A stretch of DNA of 64,000 bases from Conchiformibius kuhniae DSM 17694 (GCF_000428785.1 NZ_AUAP01000011.1:1-64000), one strand, 5' to 3'; counted from the first letter of the stretch, positions 1 through 8,287 are shown. Numbers and translations are program-made. The notes: generated from the sequence alone by a model not told the origin.

Positions 1-423
1 CAGACGGCAGTACGCATATGCGCCTTATACCGCAGCAGAAACTTCACTTCGGCAGCACAGATGGCAGCATTTGTCGGATTGGTGCCGAAAATGCACGAAT
101 CGGGACAGCAAAGGGGGCGGGTGATGTTATCCAAAAAAGGTTCGGCAGTATTGCGTGCAGCCTTGTATCTGCCTGCGGTCGTGTCAAAGAAATACAACCC
201 TGATATTGCCGCCCAATACGCCCGTCTGCTGCAAAGGCAAAAAACGCCGATGCAGGCATTGGGCGCGGCGATGCGTAAATTGGTACATATTTGCTTTGGC
301 GTATTGAAGCATCAAACGGTTTATCAGTCCCGTCAGTTGGAAATTTCTGCTACGGGGGGCTTGACTGGAAAGATGGTATCTACGCAGGTGGAATACATTG
401 TTTCTGAATCAAAAATCAAGTAG
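1..423 (+). CDS. IS110-family transposase, C-terminal part (5' end outside window)
   Basis: The frame is open from the first base of the window, so only the C-terminal part of the protein is present. It reads FTSAAQMAAFVGLVP, then ESGQQRGR, LSKKGSAVLRAALYLPA and AAMRKLVHICFGVLKH. This is the order and spacing of the C-terminal Transposase_20 (helix-hairpin) region of IS110/IS1111 enzymes, which includes the serine used in recombination. The last ~35 residues after HQTVYQS do not resemble the usual short IS110 tail, so the 3' end may have been altered by a neighbouring insertion. Whether the element is intact cannot be judged because its N-terminal DEDD domain lies outside the window. Confidence 0.85.
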   Translation, partial: QTAVRICALYRSRNFTSAAQMAAFVGLVPKMHESGQQRGRVMLSKKGSAVLRAALYLPAVVSKKYNPDIAAQYARLLQRQKTPMQALGAAMRKLVHICFGVLKHQTVYQSRQLEISATGGLTGKMVSTQVEYIVSESKIK

Positions 424-442
424 GTTGGGTTGAAAACCCAAC
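424..442 (+). terminator. short hairpin after the transposase
   Basis: GTTGGGTT pairs with AACCCAAC across a 3-base loop and is followed by ATTAATTTTTG. It begins one base after the transposase stop codon and could terminate it. The GGGTT...AACCC sequence also resembles the inner module of the repeats at 3014-3135 and 18551-18671. Confidence 0.4.
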
Positions 443-522
443 ATTAATTTTTGATTGGAAAGAAATTATTTGGTTTATGCTTTGCTTCAACCCAAGCGGT
501 GCGGGTTGGAAATGATTTTTTG

Positions 523-551
523 AACAGCCTGAAATGTTTGTTCAGGCTGTT
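523..551. terminator. hairpin made of two imperfect uptake-sequence halves
   Basis: AACAGCCTGAA pairs with TTCAGGCTGTT across a 7-base loop. The hairpin lies just downstream of the stop codon of the minus-strand pseudouridine synthase. The stem is a near-DUS pair, an arrangement often used as a terminator in Neisseriaceae. There is no clear U-run on the minus strand. Confidence 0.5.
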
Positions 552-560
552 TATTATGGG

Positions 561-1298
561 TCAAAACCGCTCATCGGGCGCAAGGTAGCGCCATTGTCCT
601 GCGGGCAGTTTGCCCAGTTTTACGCGCCCGATGCGTATCCGTTTGAGCCCGACCACGCGCAAGCCCACCAGTTCGCACATGCGGCGGATTTGCCGTTTTT
701 TGCCCTGTGTCAGGATAAAGCGTAGTTGGTCGGCGTTTTGCCATGTTACTTTGGCGGGGCGCAGGGCTTCGCCGTCCAAGCTCAAGCCGTGGTTGAGCAG
801 TGCCAAGCCCTGTTCGGAAAGTGTGCCGCGCACGCGCACCAAGTATTCTTTTTCGCTGCTGCCGTGTCCGCCAATCAGTTGTTTGGCGATGCGCCCGTCT
901 TGGGTGAGCACCAATAAGCCTACGGAATCGATGTCCAAACGTCCGGCAGGGGCTAGGTGGCGCAGGTGTTGCGGGTCAAAATCGATGCGGCTGGTGTCGC
1001 CCGCCCAACGGTTGTTTGGGCTGATGAGTTCGGCGGCGGCGCGGTAGCCTTTTTCGGGCTGTCCGCTTACGAAGCCTACGGGTTTGTTCAGCAAGATGGT
1101 TACACGCTGTGCTTGTTGTTGGTGGGCGCGTTTGTCCAAGTCGATGCGGTCGGCGGGGCTGACTTTTTGCCCCAGCACCGCTACTGTGCCATTAACGCGC
1201 ACCCAGCCGTTTGCGATGTAGGCATCGGCTTCGCGGCGCGAACACAGGCCCAGTTGCGCCATGCGTTTGGACAGGCGGACGGGTTTGGAAGGTGTCAT
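561..1298 (-). CDS. rluF: RsuA/RluF-type rRNA pseudouridine synthase
   Basis: This enzyme converts a uridine in rRNA to pseudouridine. An N-terminal S4 RNA-binding domain (about residues 8-55, with CSRREADAYIANG) is followed by the catalytic domain. The family signature is AGRLDIDSVGLLVLTQDG, with the catalytic aspartate at residue 122 of 245. A KKRQIRRMCE motif near the C-terminus is typical of the RsuA/RluB/E/F clan. The ATG at 1298 was chosen because the S4 domain starts directly after it; a longer upstream reading only adds unconserved residues. Sequence order fits RluF (23S rRNA U2604) best, but RluB/RluE-type specificity cannot be excluded by eye. The gene is divergent from dapF. Confidence 0.85.
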   Translation of the reverse strand: MTPSKPVRLSKRMAQLGLCSRREADAYIANGWVRVNGTVAVLGQKVSPADRIDLDKRAHQQQAQRVTILLNKPVGFVSGQPEKGYRAAAELISPNNRWAGDTSRIDFDPQHLRHLAPAGRLDIDSVGLLVLTQDGRIAKQLIGGHGSSEKEYLVRVRGTLSEQGLALLNHGLSLDGEALRPAKVTWQNADQLRFILTQGKKRQIRRMCELVGLRVVGLKRIRIGRVKLGKLPAGQWRYLAPDERF

Positions 1299-1433
1299 TT
1301 TCGGATTGCGGAAAAGGTGAAAACGGTGATTATAGCGGTTTGTGGGGCAAGGCATCTGCACCGCTTGCAAATCGTGCGGTTAAGGTTACAATAGCGTTTT
1401 GTTTTACCTTTGTGTTTTTACGGGATTCCCGCC

Positions 1434-2282
1434 ATGACGATGTTAAAATTTACCAAAATGCACGGTTTGGGCAATGATTTTATGATGGTGGACGGCATCA
1501 GCCAGCCGTTTGACCCCGCCGCCGCGCCGATTGCGGCGTGGGCCGACCGCCGTACCGGCATCGGTTTCGACCAATTGCTGCTGGTGGAGCGTCCTGCCCG
1601 CGCCGGTGCGGATTTCCGCTACCGCATTTTCAATGCGGACGGCGGCGAAGTGGAACAGTGCGGCAACGGTGCGCGTTGTTTTGTCAAATTCATCATCGAA
1701 CAGGGCTTGAGCGACAAGCGCGAAATCGTGGTGGAAACCGCCAAAGGCATCATCAAGCCGCGCATGAACGATGACGGCTCGGTAACGGTAAACATGGGTG
1801 CGCCCACGTTTGTGCCGGAAGAAATCCCGTTTGTGCTGCGCGGCGGCGAAACGGCGGGGGCGAGCAGCCACATTGTGGTAAACGGCTTGGACAGCGCGGA
1901 AATGAGCATGGTGGGCATGGGCAATCCGCATGCGGTGATGTGGGTGGGCGATGTGGACGATGCGCCTGTGGAAGGCTGGGGCGAAGCTTTGCAGCGCCAC
2001 CCGCGTTTTCCCGAACGGGTGAATGTGGGCTTTATGCAGGTGGTGGACAAAACCCACATCAAATTGCGCGTGTACGAGCGCGGCGCGGGCGAAACCCAAG
2101 CCTGCGGCACGGGCGCGTGTGCGGCGGTGGTGGCGGGGGTGCGTTTGAACCTGCTGGAAGCGGGGGCGGACGTGCGTGTGGATTTACCGGGCGGGGAATT
2201 GACGGTGTCGTGGCAGGAAGGCGGCGAAGTGATGATGAGCGGGCCTGCAGTACGGGTGTTTGACGGCGAAGTGGCGTATTGA
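1434..2282 (+). CDS. dapF: diaminopimelate epimerase
   Basis: DapF interconverts LL- and meso-diaminopimelate in the lysine and peptidoglycan pathway. The protein (282 residues) opens with KFTKMHGLGNDF and carries both catalytic cysteines in their usual contexts: QCGNGARC (about residue 76) and QACGTGACAAV (about residue 224). The length is normal for the family. I chose the ATG at 1434 (MTMLKFTK), which lines up with the usual six residues before KMHGLGNDF; the ATG at 1440 is also possible. The stop codon overlaps the next ATG (TGATG), so translation of the following membrane-protein gene is probably coupled to dapF. Confidence 0.97.
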   Translation: MTMLKFTKMHGLGNDFMMVDGISQPFDPAAAPIAAWADRRTGIGFDQLLLVERPARAGADFRYRIFNADGGEVEQCGNGARCFVKFIIEQGLSDKREIVVETAKGIIKPRMNDDGSVTVNMGAPTFVPEEIPFVLRGGETAGASSHIVVNGLDSAEMSMVGMGNPHAVMWVGDVDDAPVEGWGEALQRHPRFPERVNVGFMQVVDKTHIKLRVYERGAGETQACGTGACAAVVAGVRLNLLEAGADVRVDLPGGELTVSWQEGGEVMMSGPAVRVFDGEVAY

Positions 2283-2929
2283 TGGCGGTGCTGCTGACAG
2301 TGGGTTTGTGCGCCGCGTTTGCGGGCTTTGCGTGGCGGGCGCGGGCGTGGGGGTTTTTGGCGGCGGCGGCGGCGGCGTGGCTGACGGCGGGCGCGGTGTC
2401 GCTGTGGGTGCTGGCGCGGCTGGGCATCACGGCGGATTGGGCTTTGCCGGCATACGGCTTGCAGATTGCCAACTTGACTTTGCTGCAATACGGTTTGCAC
2501 ATCTATTTGGGCTTGGGCGGGCTGTGCTTTTTGGCGGGCAGGGTCAGGCGCAATCCGCAGAGCGCAACGGCTTGGCGCATCGACAAGGCGGAAAGTGATT
2601 TTTTGTCGCTGTTGGCACTGGGCGGCGCGGTGCAGCTTGCCGCGTGGCTGACACTGGCGCTGCTGCTGTGGTGGCAATATCCGCAGGGCGGCACAGGGGT
2701 TTTGTCGTTCCGGCTGGTGCAGCTTTATTTGATGAACCCCGCCGCATGGTGGGTGGGGCAGGGCTTGCTGATGCTGGTGTTTTGGCTGCACCGCCGCGTG
2801 TTGTGCGGGCAAAGTTGCGCGTATTTTTCGCTGCCGCAATTGCAGGGCGGGTTTTTGTTGGCACTGTTTTGGCAGTTTTCCCGGATTAGCGGGCTGGACG
2901 TATGGTTGTTTTGGAAAGTGGCGGCGTGA
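2282..2929 (+). CDS. hypothetical integral membrane protein
   Basis: I do not recognise this 215-residue protein. It begins with an ATG overlapping the dapF stop codon. It is strongly hydrophobic, with about six candidate membrane spans: near residues 4-40 (two spans), 55-78, 108-130, 145-165 and 185-205. A short basic stretch (AGRVRRNPQS) and a Cys-containing loop (RRVLCGQSCAYF) lie between spans. It is very Ala/Leu/Trp rich with high GC, like its neighbours. Co-translation with dapF suggests an envelope role, but this is inference only. Its stop codon TGA lies immediately before the repeat element that starts near 2935. Confidence 0.7.
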   Translation: MAVLLTVGLCAAFAGFAWRARAWGFLAAAAAAWLTAGAVSLWVLARLGITADWALPAYGLQIANLTLLQYGLHIYLGLGGLCFLAGRVRRNPQSATAWRIDKAESDFLSLLALGGAVQLAAWLTLALLLWWQYPQGGTGVLSFRLVQLYLMNPAAWWVGQGLLMLVFWLHRRVLCGQSCAYFSLPQLQGGFLLALFWQFSRISGLDVWLFWKVAA

Positions 2930-2934
2930 TGACG

Positions 2935-3198
2935 GCGGCGCGTCATCATTTAAAATTTTATACTTTAAATTCAGAATAATACAAAAGGTCGTCATTCCCG
3001 CGAAGACGGGAATCCATTGCCTGATGCTTGTGAAGCAAGCGTAGCTTGGGTTGAAACGAAGTGAAAACCCAACATTTTTCCGAAAATTTATGGATTTTGT
3101 TGGGTTTGCGCTTCGCGCCAACCCACCCTACACCTGCTTCGATTTGGATTCCCGCCTGTGCGGGAAGAGATTTTTCGGTCAATTGATGACACGCCCTA
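2935..3198. mobile_element. small non-coding inverted-terminal-repeat element, copy A
   Basis: The right end is TGATGACACGCCCTA (3184-3198). The left end, GGCGCGTCATCATTTAAA, is a decayed version of the TAGGGCGTGTCATCA terminal repeat. Inside are dRS3-type repeats (ATTCCCGCGAAGACGGGAAT near 2995-3014, and ATTCCCGCCTGTGCGGGAA). A ~120-base module with two GGGTT/AACCC hairpins (3014-3135) is also present in copy C. No coding capacity is credible. Related copies are at 6537, 18472, 53394 and 57217. Confidence 0.8.
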
Positions 3199-3372
3199 GA
3201 TATTTATGTTCGCGGCAGATTTGAAAAAGGCGCAACCCATTCGGTAACCGATACCACTGTGGAAGCCGATTCTGAAAGAACCGCCATCGAATTGGCAAAG
3301 GAAAAAGCCTATAAATTCAGCCCAACCAAACGCGATTGGACTTGGAGAGTGACATCAGTAGAACGCAAATAA
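3199..3372 (+). pseudogene. 3' remnant of a small gene cut off by the repeat element
   Basis: An open frame begins abruptly at the element boundary and runs 57 codons to a TAA at 3370. It reads DIYVRGRFEKGATHSV...TTVEADSERTAIELAKEKAY and ends WTWRVTSVERK. The sequence looks like genuine protein and is more AT-rich than neighbouring genes. It has no in-frame start codon, so it is probably the 3' end of a small gene whose 5' part was removed or displaced when the element arrived. I do not recognise the family. Confidence 0.55.
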
Positions 3373-3388
3373 AAAAACGCCGTTTAAC

Positions 3389-3425
3389 AAAAAACGGGTT
3401 GGACAATAATCCACCCCGTTTTTTT
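3389..3425. terminator. bidirectional rho-independent terminator
   Basis: AAAAACGGGTTGGA pairs with TCCACCCCGTTTTT across a short CAATAA loop, with A-runs and T-runs on both flanks. It sits between the gene remnant on the plus strand and the 3' end of kdsA on the minus strand, so it can serve both. Confidence 0.75.
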
Positions 3426-3438
3426 CAGGCAGCCTGAA
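3424..3438. repeat. DNA uptake sequence (DUS)
   Basis: TTCAGGCAGCCTGAA, the 15-base near-palindrome, directly after the terminator and before the kdsA stop codon. Confidence 0.9.
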
Positions 3439-3443
3439 AACCC

Positions 3444-4283
3444 TTACGCAATCTCCAAAGGCGCAAACGATTTTACCGTTTCGTCCACCGCCTGCACGCG
3501 CAACAAAAACTCTTCCAATAAATCAAGCGGTAACGCGCTCGCACCATCGCATTTGGCGCGGTCGGGGTCGGCGTGGCTTTCCAAAAACAAGCCTGCCAAA
3601 CCGGTTGCCATACCCGCCATCGCCAACTCCAACACCTGCGCCCGCCGTCCGCCCGAAGCCGCCGCGCCCGCTTCGCGCTGTTGCAGGGCGTGGGTGGCGT
3701 CAAAAATCAGGGGCGTGTCGGGGCAAACGCGCTTCATCACGCCGAAGCCGAGCATATCCACCACCAAATTGTCGTAGCCGAATTGTGTACCGCGTTCGCA
3801 CAAAATCACTTGGTCGTTGCCCGATTCTTTGAATTTTTCCACAATGTTCGCGGTTTGCGCGGGGCTGACAAATTGTGGTTTTTTGACGTTTATCACGCGA
3901 CCCGTTGCCGCCATTGCTTTCACCAAATCGGTTTGCCGCGCCAAAAACGCGGGCAGTTGCAATACGTCTGCCACTTCGGCAACGGCGGCGCACTGGTGCG
4001 GCTCGTGCACATCGGTGATGACGGGAACGGCAAATTCGCGTTTCACCGCCGCCAAAATTTCCAAGCCCGCGTCCAAGCCCACGCCGCGATAGGAATGCAC
4101 GGACGAGCGGTTGGCTTTGTCAAAAGATGCTTTGAAAACATAGGGAATGCCCAGTTTGGCAGTTACGCGGACGTAATGTTCCGCCGCGTGCAGGGTGGAA
4201 TCCAAGTCTTCCAATACGTTGATGCCGCCGAACAAAACAAAGGGCAGGTGGTTGGCAAGGGTGATGTGGTGAATGCGGAGCAT
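3444..4283 (-). CDS. kdsA: 3-deoxy-D-manno-octulosonate 8-phosphate synthase
   Basis: KdsA condenses phosphoenolpyruvate with arabinose 5-phosphate to make KDO-8-phosphate for lipooligosaccharide. The 279-residue protein shows the family landmarks in order: PFVLFGGINVLE near the N-terminus, FKASFDKANRSS, TDVHEPHQCAAVAEVADVLQLPAFLARQTDL, ERGTQFGYDNLVVDML, and FDATHALQQREA...GLFLESHADPD near the C-terminus. The ATG at 4283 gives a normal-length protein; the only upstream start is a TTG. It is transcribed toward the terminator at 3389 and is divergent from dinG. Confidence 0.97.
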   Translation of the reverse strand: MLRIHHITLANHLPFVLFGGINVLEDLDSTLHAAEHYVRVTAKLGIPYVFKASFDKANRSSVHSYRGVGLDAGLEILAAVKREFAVPVITDVHEPHQCAAVAEVADVLQLPAFLARQTDLVKAMAATGRVINVKKPQFVSPAQTANIVEKFKESGNDQVILCERGTQFGYDNLVVDMLGFGVMKRVCPDTPLIFDATHALQQREAGAAASGGRRAQVLELAMAGMATGLAGLFLESHADPDRAKCDGASALPLDLLEEFLLRVQAVDETVKSFAPLEIA

Positions 4284-4396
4284 GGCAAGGGCTTTCAAAA
4301 TCAGGCAAACGCGGCATCATAGCGGGCTTTGCGGCATACGGCAATGCGTTTTGCGCTACAATGGCGGTACGATTGACGATGCCCCGAACGTGCCTC

Positions 4397-6526
4397 ATGC
4401 TCACCGATTTGGAAAAAAATGCGATTCGCGACCACTACCGCCAACTGGGCGACAATTTGTCCGGTTTCCGCCCCCGTGCCGCGCAGCGCGAGATGATTGC
4501 TGCGGTTGCCCAAACCTTTGCACGCAGTTTGCCGCAGCCCGAAGAAGGCGATGCGCCCGTGCGCGAAGGCGAAAGCATTGCCGTGATTGAAGGCCCGACC
4601 GGTGTGGGCAAGAGCTTGGCGTATTTGCTGGCAGGCACGATTATGGCGCAAACGCGGGGCAAACGGCTGATTGTGTCCAGTGCCACCGTTGCCCTGCAAG
4701 AGCAGCTTGTCGGGCGCGATTTGCCCCTGCTGGCGGAAAAAAGCGGCTTGGATTTCCGTTTTGCCTTGGCAAAAGGGCGCGGGCGTTATCTGTGTCCGTA
4801 CAAGCTCTACCGTTTGACCCAAAATCAGGGGCAGGCAGATATGTTCGGCTTTGAAGCGCTGTGGGAACACAAACCCGCCAAAAGCGATTTGCTGCTGCTG
4901 GAAGAATTGGCATCGGCGTTTGCGGAACGGCGTTTTGACGGCGACCGCGACACTTGGGCGCGTCCGATTGCCGAACATGTGTGGCAGCAGGTGAGCAACG
5001 ACAACCACGGCTGTTTGAAATCCGCCTGCCCCAACCGTGCCGAATGCCCGTTTTATCTGGCGCGGGACACTTTGGACGGCGTGGACGTGATTGTTGCCAA
5101 TCACGATTTGCTGATGGTGGACATCGCCATGGGCGGCGGGGTGATTTTGCCCGCACCCGAACACAGCTTTTACTGCTTGGACGAAGCCCACCATCTGCCC
5201 AAAAAAGCCTTGAGCCGTTTTGCGGCGGAGCATTCGTGGACGAATGCGGTGTGGCTGCTGGAAAAATGGCCGCAGCAAACCGCCAAAATCGTTGCCATGT
5301 GCGGCAAAGACGAATTGGCAACCGCCGCAGACGATGCCGCCATCGCCCTTGCCGAATGCATGAACGAATGGGAAATCCGTTTGCGCGACATTCCGCAACT
5401 TGCCGACCATGCGGACGGGCGCGAAAGCGTGTGGCTGTGGCAGGACGGCAACATTCCCGAAAACTGTGCGCTGCTGGTGTCCAACTGCTTTACCGCATCG
5501 CAAACCCTGTTCAAACACAGCCAAGCCCTGCGCGAAGCCCTGTCGGCGGCGCGGCGCGACAAAGACAATGACGCCGGACAGATTGACCGCCTGAGTGCCG
5601 AATTTGGCGTGTTTGCCGCACGGGTGGAGCAGATGGCGGCGGTGTGGGCGCACATGGCGGCAGAGCGTGCCGACCAAACCGAACCGCCCCTTGCCAAATG
5701 GGTCGGCTGCCGCCGCGAAAACGGCAAAACCGATTGGACTTTCTACGCCGCGCCCATCAGCAGCGCGGGCTATCTGGCAAACGGCTTGTGGCGGCGGGCA
5801 GCGGGCGCGGTACTGACATCCGCCACCTTGCGCAGCTTGGGCAATTTTGATTTGCTGCTGCAACAAACCGGCTTGGTGTGGCTGCCGCAAACGCACACCT
5901 TGGCACTGGAAAGCCCGTTTGATTTTGCCAAACAGGGCGAATTATACGTTCCGCCCCTGCTTGCCAGCCCCAAAGACGCGGCGGCGCACACCGCCGAAAT
6001 TGTCGAATGGCTGCCCAAACTCATCAGCGACACGGCGGCGGTGGGTACACTGGTGTTGTTCGCATCGCGGCGACAGATGCAGGACGTTGCCCTGCGTTTG
6101 ACCGACACACTGCTGCCTTTCCTGCTGGTGCAGGGCGAACAGTCCAAAGCAGCCTTGCTGGCACAGCATCACCACAACCTTGAACAGGGCAAACCGAGCA
6201 TTATTTTCGGCTTGGACAGCTTTGCCGAAGGCTTGGACTTGCCCGGTGAAGCCTGTGTGCAGGTCATCATCGCCAAGCTGCCGTTCGCCATGCCCGACAA
6301 CCCGATTGAACAGACCAAAAACCGTTGGATAGAACAACGCGGCGGCAAGCCCTTTATGGAAATCACCGTACCCGAAGCCGCCATCAAGCTGGTGCAGGCG
6401 GTGGGGCGCCTGATTCGCACCGAAAACGACTACGGGCGCATCACCATTTTGGACAAGCGCGTCATCACGCACGGCTACGGCAGACAAATGCTGGCATCGC
6501 TGCCGCCGTTCCGCCGCATCACCTGA
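4397..6526 (+). CDS. dinG: ATP-dependent DNA helicase DinG (XPD-like, iron-sulphur)
   Basis: DinG is a 5'-3' superfamily 2 helicase that unwinds damaged forks, R-loops and D-loops. Of 709 residues, the Walker A motif GPTGVGKS is at 66-73 and the DEAH box (CLDEAHHLPK) at about 262-265. Four cysteines placed for a 4Fe-4S cluster lie between them: C133 in GRYLCPYK, then C206, C211 and C217 in HGCLKSACPNRAECPF. The C-terminal helicase half has FGLDSFAEGLDLPGE and QAVGRLIRTENDYG. The ATG at 4397 is preferred over upstream starts at 4361 and 4379 because conserved sequence begins at MLTDLEKNAIRDHY. The stop codon TGA (6524-6526) is the first part of a hairpin formed with the repeat element at 6537. 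Confidence 0.96.
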   Translation: MLTDLEKNAIRDHYRQLGDNLSGFRPRAAQREMIAAVAQTFARSLPQPEEGDAPVREGESIAVIEGPTGVGKSLAYLLAGTIMAQTRGKRLIVSSATVALQEQLVGRDLPLLAEKSGLDFRFALAKGRGRYLCPYKLYRLTQNQGQADMFGFEALWEHKPAKSDLLLLEELASAFAERRFDGDRDTWARPIAEHVWQQVSNDNHGCLKSACPNRAECPFYLARDTLDGVDVIVANHDLLMVDIAMGGGVILPAPEHSFYCLDEAHHLPKKALSRFAAEHSWTNAVWLLEKWPQQTAKIVAMCGKDELATAADDAAIALAECMNEWEIRLRDIPQLADHADGRESVWLWQDGNIPENCALLVSNCFTASQTLFKHSQALREALSAARRDKDNDAGQIDRLSAEFGVFAARVEQMAAVWAHMAAERADQTEPPLAKWVGCRRENGKTDWTFYAAPISSAGYLANGLWRRAAGAVLTSATLRSLGNFDLLLQQTGLVWLPQTHTLALESPFDFAKQGELYVPPLLASPKDAAAHTAEIVEWLPKLISDTAAVGTLVLFASRRQMQDVALRLTDTLLPFLLVQGEQSKAALLAQHHHNLEQGKPSIIFGLDSFAEGLDLPGEACVQVIIAKLPFAMPDNPIEQTKNRWIEQRGGKPFMEITVPEAAIKLVQAVGRLIRTENDYGRITILDKRVITHGYGRQMLASLPPFRRIT

Positions 6527-6550
6527 TGACGCGCTTTAGGGCGTGTCATC
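6524..6550. terminator. hairpin at the dinG 3' end formed with the element's end
   Basis: TGATGACGCGC pairs with GGGCGTGTCATCA (allowing one GU pair) around a TTTA loop. The dinG stop codon is the first three bases of the stem. It looks like two element ends placed head to head and could block 3' exonucleases or terminate transcription. Confidence 0.5.
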
Positions 6551-6740
6551 ATTTAAATTTTTCTACTGAAAATCCGTTCAATATAAAAAATGTGCCGTCA
6601 TTCCCGCGCAGACGGGAATCCACGGCACGATGCTTGGCAAGCCATGTTTTTTATCAAGGTTTGTCGTGCTTTGATTTGGATTCCTGCCTGTACGGGAATG
6701 ACGGCACAGGGGTTTTTCGGCTAATTGATGACGCGCCCTA
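6537..6740. mobile_element. small non-coding inverted-terminal-repeat element, copy B
   Basis: This is the cleanest copy, 204 bases. The left end is TAGGGCGTGTCATCATTTAAA and the right end TTGATGACGCGCCCTA. The outer bases are TA on both sides, which fits a TA target duplication. Inside are the dRS3 repeat ATTCCCGCGCAGACGGGAAT and a diverged partner (ATTCCTGCCTGTACGGGAAT) near 6690, joined by GCCGTCATTCC/GGAATGACGGC inverted ends. The last three bases (6738-6740) are also the stop codon of pyk on the minus strand. Confidence 0.85.
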
Positions 6741-8204
6741 ACCGACCGTCCGCACCTGCAGGGTATCGGTCGAGCCGCTTTTGCCCATTTTTGCACCACT
6801 GGTGATGATGTACTGCTCGCCGCTTTGTAGCAGATTCCGCGCTTTCAGCAGGGCTTCAACCTGCTCCAGTGCCACATCGTGATTGTGGCTCACGCTCATG
6901 CGCAAGGGGCGCACGCCGCGATACATTGCCATGCGCCGTTGCACCAAACGGCTGGGCGTGAGCGCGTACACGGGAATCAAAATACCGTAGCGGCTGATGT
7001 GGAATGCGGTGGTGCCGCCTTCGGTGAGTGCCACAATTGCTTTGGCGCGGGTGTGGTGGGCGATGTGAACCGCCGCGCCGGCAATGGCGTGGTCGATGCG
7101 CCCCGTTTCCTGAATGTGGCTGTCGCCCGCGCCCGCCAGCGAGTCCTGTTCTTTTTCCACTGCCGCGCAAATCAGTGCCATTTGCCGCACCGTTTCATAG
7201 GGATACGCACCGATGGCGGTTTCGGCGGAACACATTACCGCATCGGTGCCGTCCAATACCGCGTTGGCAACGTCGCTGACTTCGGCGCGGGTCGGTATGG
7301 GATTTTGAATCATGCTTTCCATCATCTGCGTGGCGGTGATGCTGAAGCGGCGCAGCTCGCGGGCGCGGCGAATCATGCGTTTTTGCAGGGCGGGAACGGC
7401 GGCGTTGCCCACTTCCACCGCCAAATCGCCCCGCGCCACCATAATTCCATCCGCAGCTTTGATGATTTTGTCTAAATTTTCAATTGCTTCCACGCGCTCG
7501 ATTTTCGCCACGATGCCGGGCTGTGTGCCGTTGCCGCACAGTTGTTGCAGCAAGGTGCGTACTTGGGCGATGTCGTCTGCATTTTTCACGAAACTCACCG
7601 CGATGTAGTCGCAGCCGATTTGCACGGCTGTTTGCAAATCGCTGATGTCTTTTTCGGTCAATGCGCCCGCGCTCAAGCCGCCGCCCGGCTTGTTGATGCC
7701 TTTGTTGCTGCGCAGCAGGTGGGTGTTTTGCACGGTGGTGCGGATTTCGCTGCCGCGCACTTCGTCCACTTTCAGGGTCAGCAAACCGTCATCAAGCAGC
7801 AGGGTGTCGCCCGCGCGCACATCTGCGGGCAATTGGCGGTAATCCAAACCGATGCGTTCGCGTGTGCCGGTGCCGGCAAACGCCGCGTCCAGCAGCAGGG
7901 TGTCGCCCGCTTCAAACACGATGCCGTCCGGGTCGGCGATTTTGCCGATGCGGATTTTCGGGCCTTGCAAATCCGCCATAATCGCCACTTCGCGCCCTGC
8001 CTGTTCTGCCGCGTGGCGCACGGTGCGGGCGTTGGCGGCGTGTTCGTCTGCCGTGCCGTGGCTGAAATTGAAGCGCACCACATTCAGGCAGCCCGCTTCA
8101 ATCATGTCGCGCAACAGCGCGGCGTCGTTGCTGGCGGGGCCCAAAGTGGCGATGATTTTGGTGTTGTGGCGGATGCGGGTAATGTCGCGGGGTGTGTGTG
8201 TCAT
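6738..8204 (-). CDS. pyk: pyruvate kinase
   Basis: Pyruvate kinase transfers phosphate from phosphoenolpyruvate to ADP at the end of glycolysis. The 488-residue protein has TKIIATLGPASND, NVVRFNFSHGTADEH (the substrate and K+ site), IMADLQGPKIRIG, and the catalytic block containing IVAKIERVEAIENLDKI followed by DGIMVARGDLAVEVG. The C-terminal allosteric domain ends KSGSTDTLQVRTVG. The ATG at 8204 was chosen (MTHTPRDITRIRHNTKI). The TAG stop is the terminal TAG of the adjacent repeat element, so the original 3' end may have been replaced on insertion; the protein is close to full length. Confidence 0.97.
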   Translation of the reverse strand: MTHTPRDITRIRHNTKIIATLGPASNDAALLRDMIEAGCLNVVRFNFSHGTADEHAANARTVRHAAEQAGREVAIMADLQGPKIRIGKIADPDGIVFEAGDTLLLDAAFAGTGTRERIGLDYRQLPADVRAGDTLLLDDGLLTLKVDEVRGSEIRTTVQNTHLLRSNKGINKPGGGLSAGALTEKDISDLQTAVQIGCDYIAVSFVKNADDIAQVRTLLQQLCGNGTQPGIVAKIERVEAIENLDKIIKAADGIMVARGDLAVEVGNAAVPALQKRMIRRARELRRFSITATQMMESMIQNPIPTRAEVSDVANAVLDGTDAVMCSAETAIGAYPYETVRQMALICAAVEKEQDSLAGAGDSHIQETGRIDHAIAGAAVHIAHHTRAKAIVALTEGGTTAFHISRYGILIPVYALTPSRLVQRRMAMYRGVRPLRMSVSHNHDVALEQVEALLKARNLLQSGEQYIITSGAKMGKSGSTDTLQVRTVG

Positions 8205-8227
8205 CATCTTGTTTCCAAAAAAGTTTC

Positions 8228-8269
8228 AAAAAAAGCCGCAAGCAGGAACGGGGTCTGTCCTGTTGCGGC
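8228..8269 (-). terminator. rho-independent terminator of the outer-membrane protein gene
   Basis: On the minus strand GCCGCAACAGGA pairs with TCCTGCTTGCGGC (one bulge) and is followed by seven T. It lies between the stop codon of the 8288-9370 gene and the pyk start, separating the two units. Confidence 0.75.
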
Positions 8270-8287
8270 GGAAATCAAATCAAACGT

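Noticed and set aside
1619..3121. 500-codon minus-strand frame crossing dapF and copy A
   Set aside because: It combines antisense dapF with translated repeat DNA. The N-terminal peptide recurs at 18498-18770, showing that it is repeat-derived.
2990..3180. Possible CRISPR-like repeats (ATTCCCG...CGGGAAT)
   Set aside because: The repeats are 20-base palindromes in pairs, with no regular spacers and no cas genes; they fit dRS3.
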